This document shows, piece after piece, positions 57,660-64,000 of a DNA stretch of 64,000 nucleotides. This stretch comes from Diphasiastrum complanatum (taxonomy: Eukaryota; Streptophyta; Lycopodiopsida; Lycopodiales; Lycopodiaceae). Location: the NCBI GenBank assembly GCA_029204225.1, contig CM055094.1, forward strand, positions 21,136,331 through 21,200,330, in the 5' to 3' direction. The number at the start of each line of letters is the position of its first letter. The stretch's first letter is position 1. Under the pieces are notes generated by a model. It made no database searches, was not told where the DNA came from, and worked only from the letters and a program-made list of their open reading frames with translations. A program made the translations under genes and the position numbers.

Positions 57660-58815
57660 ATGAATGCATATCTCTTGGATTCACATGATAGATTGAATGC
57701 TTCTAATTATTCGACTTGGAAGCTAAGAATGGAATCAATCCTTATTTTACAAGATCTAATGGATATAGTGAGTGGCGAAGAGGATGAGCCTATTCACCCT
57801 CAAGAAGCTACAAAATACAAAAGGAGGTGCAAGGTTGCTCTTGATTGTATAAAATGAATTAGCTCATGAGCTTCTTAAGGAGGTAGGTGCTTGCATCTTG
57901 GCTCAAGAATCATGGAAAACTCTTCAAAAGATATATGAATCCAAGAATACTTCAAGGTTGCTATCCTTGAATAATCAAATACATATGTGCTAAGAGTCAA
58001 GGACTTAAACAAATACATTGCTTACATAGGAGATTCCATTAAGGAAAGTGATCTTGTTCAACCAATCTTGAATGGTTTAAGTATGGATTTTGCTAACTTG
58101 GTGCAAGGCTATGCAATCATGGGAAACTTGCCTTCACTTGAGATCTCCAAGGAGTCCTCATGGCCGAGGAGAGTAGGAGAACTCACATCAAGTCAAGGAT
58201 GGAGAAGCTCTCCCTCAATGATGGAGATGACAAGGGTCTTTTCATCAAGATCAAGAGAAAATCCAAAGGCAAAGGTGTTGCATTCAAGAAGAACCAAGTC
58301 AAAGCTCGAGCAAGCCAAAGAAGGATAAGTCGAAGATCAAATGCTACTTTTGTGGCAAGACGAGGCACTATGCCTCGGAGTGCTTCAAGAAGAAGCAAAC
58401 TCAAAGTCAAGAAAATCTTGGTCAAGAGGAAGAGGAGAGCTCTCATGAAGATTTCGTCATGATGTCAAGTTTCTCATCTTCGAGCATAAGAGGTGAAGAC
58501 CCTTGGTGGATAGATAGTGGGGCTAGCTCCCACATGACAAGTAAGAGGGAGTATTTTTCAAACTTATCTACCTATGAAGGACCTATCACGGAAATTTTTA
58601 CAGCAAATAATTATGCTTATAAGATAGAAGGAATAGGATCCATACCTTTATGCTTGGGATATTCAAGGAAACTCAAGATTGATGGAGTGCTTTACATTTT
58701 CAGTATCACTAAGAATTTGCTTAGTGTAGGGCAATTGGTTGACAATGGTTTGATTGTGGAGTTCGTCACAAATACATGTAACATCAAGAAGGATGGCAAG
58801 ATCATTGCTAAAGGG
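57660..58815 (+). pseudogene. Copia A gag-protease, joined to copia B (second case)
   Basis: Gag from 57660. A knuckle like the others but TRHY for TGHY near 58345-58365. An open 139-codon frame (58459-58878) spans protease DPWWIDSGASSHMTS, the pre-integrase part, and the joint into copia B (GVMISTQLG). Same breakpoint as 37866. Confidence 0.7.
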
Positions 58816-59021
58816 GTGATGATCTCCACACAACTCGGCCTCACTCTTCAAAAGGTGATCGATCATCTTCTTCAGTAAGAAATGCGAAGAAAGGCCAACG
58901 GCCTGTCCATCAAAGACAAATCCATGGCCCTCTACACCAAGAAGAAAGACTATTCCAAGGGCAAGAATCAAGTGCAGCAGCAACAACAGAAGCCTCACAC
59001 TCAAGGTGAGAATAGTGGATC
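58816..59021 (+). pseudogene. Copia B Gag tail fragment
   Basis: Encodes MRRKANGLSIKDKSMALYTK and a poly-Gln stretch, colinear with 37867-38073. Cut at GTGGATC / ACTGGTTCTGAG (59022) by the gag-like element. Confidence 0.65.
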
Positions 59022-59974
59022 ACTGGTTCTGAGGGAGTTTCCCAAGATTTTATCTACTAGTGTCAACTGGCCTCGAACTCGAGGTCGGTGGCTCAAGTGC
59101 TGCAAAGTGACATCTATCAGAAGATAGACTAATAACGTGGAGGTTTGCTTGTTCTTGATATAGTCATGGAGGCAGTTGGAAGCAAACTGGGCCCAGTCAT
59201 AAAGGTTCTCATTGTGTAGTCTAGAATCAGCCATCATGTGGAATAGTTTCATGTGGATACGCGTGATCTTGGACCTATAGCGCTATGTATATCTCGTTAG
59301 ATAGGCACATGGAGCAGCTAAGGGCTTATCATTTATGACCTCAATACGGTAACGATCTTTTTTTTCCATTTGTCCGCTGAGGGGTCTATGTATTTGAAGT
59401 ATGCTATGGATTCAATTTTTTTGAGAGTCCTACTAACTGTGTTTGGTCTCCTAGGAAAGCCAAATGTATTGAGGTCAGCTCCAAAAATAGGGATAATATA
59501 AACAAAATTTTGGTCAGGAGGTAACATGAACTGGAAAATCTGTCGGTGTGGTTATAAGCAATATGCAATCGAAATGGGCTCTGATAGCCACTGATCAAAA
59601 GAGGAAGTTGGAACTCTATGTGGCTCAGGAACTGGTGTGCCTCCTGGTACCAAGTGTTCATCTCATAGATATTGAGACTTTCCATGGTGATGTCAATTCT
59701 GTCTAGAGTTGGGTCATCAGAACTGGAAGATGTTGTGGCAGACATGTTCTGGACTCGGCTGAGGACTCTGTTGAAGGTTCGGCTCTCGTAACAGACAAGT
59801 GGAGTCTCGGCTCGGTCGACTGTCGAGGGCTTCAGATCGGTTGTCTTTTGATGGACTCGTCTCGGTGAACTTTGTATGCAGAGATGGACGCTCAGCTTGG
59901 TCCATAGTGAATGCAGAGTATGGGGGCTCGGCTCTATGAGCAGTGTATGTAGAGTATTGCTCGGCAGTGTATGG
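59022..59974 (-). pseudogene. Gag-like ORF N-terminal fragment plus leader (copy F)
   Basis: ATG at 59745 (MSATTSSSSDDPTLDRID) opens a frame continuing through EMNTWYQEAHQFLSHIEFQL and SGYQSPFRLHIAYNHTD. It then shifts to LPPDQNFVYIIPI and, lower, FHMMADSRLHNENLYDWAQF. The leader lies at 59746-59974. Both ends are recombination joints. Confidence 0.5.
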
Positions 59975-60232
59975 AGCAGGATCCACAATTTTTCATCAAT
60001 CCCAACAAACCGGCGCTTCACATGGAGGATACCAGGATCTATTTACGGATACAATACTTTCCTGCAGACTCCATACAAATCTTTGATGAGATGTGCACTT
60101 CATCATCAATGCTGATAAGGCTTACACCCAGAGATCAAAAGCATTTGCTGTTTGAAGACAAATGCTGACTCGAACCTGCTCCAAGTGGCTGCGCGAGCAA
60201 TATCATAAACATGATGCCCACTATTCCTGAAC
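59975..60232 (+). pseudogene. Fragment of the repeat-protein gene (second locus)
   Basis: Matches the last ~260 bp of repeat 2 (48895-49155): EQDPQFFINPNKPALHMED to IQIFDEMCTS. A 9-bp loss near 60103 and a GGTCGA-to-GTTTGA change near 60152 (giving TGA) break it. It joins the gypsy leader at ATGGAGCAGG (59971-59980). Confidence 0.7.
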
Positions 60233-61107
60233 AAATGTTATGAAGAAACTCCTTTAGGCGCAATTTTTTGAATTGAGTACATTGAAAACATCAACATTTG
60301 TTGATTGGAGCTTTTAAGATTGACCATTACAGTCATCTAGGGCCAATGTATATGGCACTCAACTGCTAATCTATCTCTCCACTGCTTTTGAAATGTACAC
60401 TTTAGTTCATAATCTATGATCCTTCTTCTCGTTGTGTATATATATATGTTCTCATCGTTGATATTTGATTTAATGTATTAAATGAACATTGAATGCTCAT
60501 TAAATCAAAATCAACAATAATTAGGTTACACATATTCTGTTCAAAAAATATTAAGACACACAATGAAAATATCATATCGACAAGAGGGAACATATCACGG
60601 CAAAAGGACTAGACAGAAATTGTTTGTTAGTGATCATCCATCCAAAGTAGGCGCACCACTTCCAAATTCTAATGTTACTCCAAGCCTTTTTGTGAGACTA
60701 CTGATATTTTTGGAAAACACATGTTCTTCATATTTCAAGCATGCTCAGCATACCTCCAAGCACATAGGAAAGTAAACCGTACATCTTCTTTCCTTGCCCT
60801 ACTTGTTGGTCTTCATCTCGTATGGTAAGTACTCGACCCTTGATTGTTCCTTTGAATAAGAGCTTTTTGCTATAGTTTCAAGAGAGAAGCTTCCTGGAAA
60901 AGGGTCAACTTGGGAGTAGCTTAATATATTGATGTCATTTCAAATCATGATAGCTTCATGGTTGTCACTCAAAATAATAGTAAATTGTTTGGTAGCTTGG
61001 GGTAGCTTGATATGTAGCTAGGCAACCAAACAGCAAATCACCTCTAGATGGCTTCACAAGCTTGTCTAACTCATTCTTATAATTACTACCATTGTGTCTA
61101 ACTTGCC
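60233..61107. other. Duplicate of the non-coding flank
   Basis: Colinear with 49156-50037; nothing coding beyond the conserved 70-codon frame at 60563-60775. Confidence 0.5.
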
Positions 61108-61480
61108 AAATGCTAGCTGTAAAAGTATTTGACAAATGCATAACTCTTTACTCTCCAAGTCTTAAGACTTACCAAGTGTTGTTTGTAGCTCATACTAGAT
61201 GCTTTGAGAAGTTATATTAAGAATTGGGGGGGGGGGGTTAATCGCAAAGAATTCCATCTTGCCAAATACTAGGTGTAAAAGTGTTTGACATATTCCTAAC
61301 TCTTTACTCTCCAAGTGTTGTTTTTAGCTCATAGTACATGCTTTGAGAATAATGTTACTGGTTATATTAATTTGGGGGGATTGCAAAGAATCGAACTTGA
61401 GTGTACAAGCCCAACTCAAGTGCAGACACCAACTCACCACACATGGGAAGATCATTAAATTTGAATTTGAAGAAAAATCA
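61108..61480. repeat. Tandem duplication with poly-G and minus-strand SINE-like copy
   Basis: Second copy of 50038-50410. The G run at 61226-61238 is longer. The SINE-like part (minus, 61374-61480) keeps a better B-box (AAGTTCGATTC) than 50309. Confidence 0.5.
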
Positions 61481-62865
61481 AAATTAAAAAAAAATGAAAA
61501 ACTATTTCTCCTTAGAGGCATTGTGGTCATCATCTAGACGAGCTGTGCTTGCTTGAATCAATAGAAACAAAGAAAATAATAATAACGAATTTTTATCCTG
61601 TTAATGCATTTAAATGGGAAGACTATAATATTTATCGCTTCATTTAAACATTGATCTACTCATTTCAATGATTTCGTTCAAATTCGAATTCCAATGATTT
61701 GTGAAGTGTGAATGAATGCAATGTAACTTGCATATGTTTGGAACATAGCATAGATTCATTATATGTTTTTTAACTATATGTTATTTAGTTGTGTAACAAG
61801 GAATAAGCATTTTCAATTTGTTTTTGGAAACCCTAGATTACAACATTTTAATATATTAACAAAAATGACTTAATTTGCATGAACAACTTTGAGTTTTGAA
61901 AATCCTAGATAACAGCTTCATTCAATCTTCAATTTTCCAAGCTCGTTCAAACTTCAATGAAATATAATTCATTCCAAAATCCATTCTCGAACCCTAGAAC
62001 GATGTATTTTAAAAACTTTTGTAATGTGAAAGAGAGATCATTGAGTTAAAACATGACCCTGATTGCATTCGGAATTGCTTTCAAAAACTTATAAATTGTA
62101 TTCATCAATGGAGATGTCTAGAGGACATGGTGTGAAAAATTGTCAACTAGTTTGGTTTTTTATTTGGCAATTTTGGAGGCCAAAATGAATCTCAACTTCG
62201 AGTTAGTTTCATATTTGTTAATAAGGGCCTAAATAGTGGTTTAACTACCTCTGGCACGTAGATAAGTGGATGAGGTCGAGTTTGGACCCATTCTAATTGG
62301 CTAAATTTTGGTTCATTGCTTTCAAAAACTTATAAATTGTATTCATCGATGGAGATGTCTAGAGGACATGGTGTGAAAAATTGTCAACTAGTTTGGTTTT
62401 TCATTTGGCAATTTTGGAGGCCAAAATGAATCTCAACTTCGAGTTAGTTTCATATTTGTTAATAAGGGCCTAAATAGTGGTTTAATTACCTTTGGGAAGT
62501 AGATTAGTGGATGAGGTCGAGTTTGGACCCATTCTAATTGGCTACTTTTGGTACATTGCATCTAGACTAGATTTTCTAGGTTTTTGATAAAGTATCTAGA
62601 AGTTTCCAAATTAGGTCAAGTTTGGGGCAAGTGGCCAAATGACATTTTGGAAGCTATAAAATAGTTGTACCTAAGTGGAGAAATAATCATCAAAGTTTCT
62701 TTCTTTGTGGAGAATTCATCTCTTATGTCCATCTCATGTGATTTTCTCTATCTTAGTTTTCTATGTGTAGAATGTTGATCTTCTTGTAGATCTTGATTCC
62801 ACATGTGTGAAGATATAATATATATGATTTTGTTAAACATCGATCTACAAACATTTCAATGATTT
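61481..62865. repeat. Duplicate flank with two 241-bp direct repeats
   Basis: Units start at 62078 and 62319. From 62730 to 62860 there is DNA missing from the first locus near 51690, including CTTGTAGATCTTGATTCC. Confidence 0.6.
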
Positions 62866-63090
62866 TTCTTCGAATTCAAATTTAACGATCTTCCCATGTG
62901 TGGTGAGTTGGTGTATGCGCTTTTGTTGGGCTTGTACACTCAAGTTCGATTCTTTGGGATCCCTCGCCAACTGTGGTTTCAATACTTTCTCTGCAAGATT
63001 CTCATTTGAAATTTGCTTGGGACCCTTCTTATCTCCATCCGATATTTTTTTCAACGTTGATGCTAGGCCATACCACAGGGAAGTAGTTCA
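62866..63090 (+). repeat. SINE-like sequence, plus strand
   Basis: As 51680-51905: TGGTGAGTTGGTGTATGCGC and CTCAAGTTCGATTC with the same 3' part. Confidence 0.4.
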
Positions 63091-63108
63091 TGTGTGACTC
63101 CTCACTCA

Positions 63109-63109
<1 letters not shown>

Positions 63110-63152
<43 letters not shown>

Positions 63153-63860
63153 CCACTCAAGCCTACATGGCAGACCCACGTGGTATAGCTTAGTTGGCTT
63201 GCCACACAAGCCTATGTCAAGCCTATATGGTAGGCTGCAACATACCAGCATGAACATACTATCATCAAGCCTATGTCATGCCTATATGACCTACCACACA
63301 AGCCTATGATAGGCCTACATGGCTTGCCACATGGCAAGTCCCAAGCCTGTGTGGTTTATCTCATGACATGCCTACATGGCTTGCCACATGGCAACTTGGG
63401 AGTCCCAGATCTCTCTATCTAGCTCCACTCAAGCCTACATGGCCTGCCACGCAAGCCTATGGTTTATCTCATGACATGCCTACATGGCTTGCCACATGGC
63501 AACTTGGGAGCCCCAGCTCTCTCTCTCTCGCTCCACTCAAGCCTACATGGCAGAGCTTGGTTTGCTTGCCACACAAGCCTATGGCAAGCCTATGTGGTAG
63601 CCTGCGACATGCTTATGTGGGAAGGATTAGAAATATGCCATGCCTATGTCGCCTACCACGCAAGCCTATGGTAGGCCTGTGTGGTTTGCCCAGTGGCAAC
63701 TTTTGAGCCCACCTATATATATATATATATATATAGATCTCTAGGTCCACTCAAGCCTACGTGGCACAGGGCCCAGTTGGCTTGACATACAAGGTTATGG
63801 TAGGCCCACATGGCTTGCCACATGGCAACCCTCAAGCCTGTATGATTTGCCATGTGGCAT
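63110..63860. repeat. Satellite block before H3-like copy 4
   Basis: CT run 63110-63149, head unit, one shortened unit (about 63420-63530), one full unit, TA run 63714-63735, terminal unit. Confidence 0.85.
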
Positions 63861-64000
63861 ACCGCTGTCATAGGTGTTTCGAAACCTCATGACAAGAAGC
63901 ATGTCCTTGGGCATCAGTGTCACCCTCTTGCCATGAATGGAAGACATCATCGAATCCTCAAACAATTTTGTTTGGAAGTCCTCGTATGCAATATGGAGGG
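63861..64000 (-). CDS. Histone H3-like variant, copy 4 (cut by window end)
   Basis: Only the C-terminal ~46 codons are inside: LHIAYEDFQTKLFEDSM, then IHGKRVTLMPKDMLLVMRFR and NTYDSG, before the satellite-encoded tail. No stop in the visible part. Ser-Ser replaces the Leu-Cys of the other copies. N-terminus and promoter should lie beyond 64000. Confidence 0.65.

Overview
The window looks like a repeat-dominated stretch of a land-plant nuclear genome. It is AT-rich, with many plant-type Ty1/copia and Ty3/gypsy fragments, long CT/GA microsatellites, plant-style TATA boxes and G-box/ABRE motifs, and short introns. Penelope-like reverse transcriptase fragments (YIDD motif) hint at a seed-free plant (fern, lycophyte or bryophyte), but this is inference and the species cannot be read from the window. 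No rRNA, complete tRNA gene, CRISPR array or intact autonomous transposon was seen. Almost everything here is a mosaic copy of something else in the window.

Layout. 1-2.05 kb: gypsy gag/protease remnant and a Penelope-like RT fragment, both minus strand. 2.1-10.2 kb: satellite scrap, AT-rich DNA, a deleted copia element ('copia A'), captured peptide-coding scraps, a gypsy leader and a truncated copia gag. 10.2-16.9 kb: GCCTACGTGGCA satellite, the first histone-H3-like gene (minus) with a TATA box and a G-box array, a second copy of that promoter, a gypsy-type gag-like ORF (minus), and the copia 5' block. 16.9-27.3 kb: two near-identical ~5.2-kb copia A/gypsy-leader blocks in tandem. 27.3-31.1 kb: an unrelated island with hairpin repeats every ~70 bp and two microsatellites. 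31.1-37.9 kb: second H3 unit (nonsense-mutated), an intron-containing minus-strand gene, gag-like ORF, copia A. 37.9-39.9 kb: a second copia family ('copia B'). 39.9-46.2 kb: gypsy protease, Penelope RT, satellite, and the longest gag-like ORF. 47.4-49.2 kb: a CT microsatellite and a 3' exon encoding a protein with two ~225-residue repeats. 49.2-52 kb: non-coding DNA with tandem duplications and SINE-like tRNA-related sequences. 52-59 kb: third H3 unit (best copy) plus the same downstream series. 59-64 kb: gag-like fragment fused to a duplicate of the 48.9-52.7 kb region, then the start of a fourth H3 unit.

The most striking element is the recurring unit [satellite | H3-like ORF on the minus strand | ~300-nt leader | TATA | array of about a dozen CACGTG boxes | opposite-facing TATA]. 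The H3-like protein keeps the canonical MARTKQTAR start but loses K9 and the K27 ARKS motif. Its histone fold has centromeric-H3-like traits: a Trp in an extended loop 1 and an SMLC...RVTLM block. Its C-terminal tail is encoded by the adjoining satellite. The unit occurs four times (one copy nonsense-mutated, one cut by the window edge), suggesting an H3 variant gene amplified as part of a composite repeat.

The retroelements are all defective. Copia A has lost integrase and most RT/RNase H by one shared deletion, copia B has lost its RT, and the gypsy pieces lack RT and integrase. Shared breakpoints show that already-rearranged composites were then copied, by segmental duplication or trans-mobilisation.
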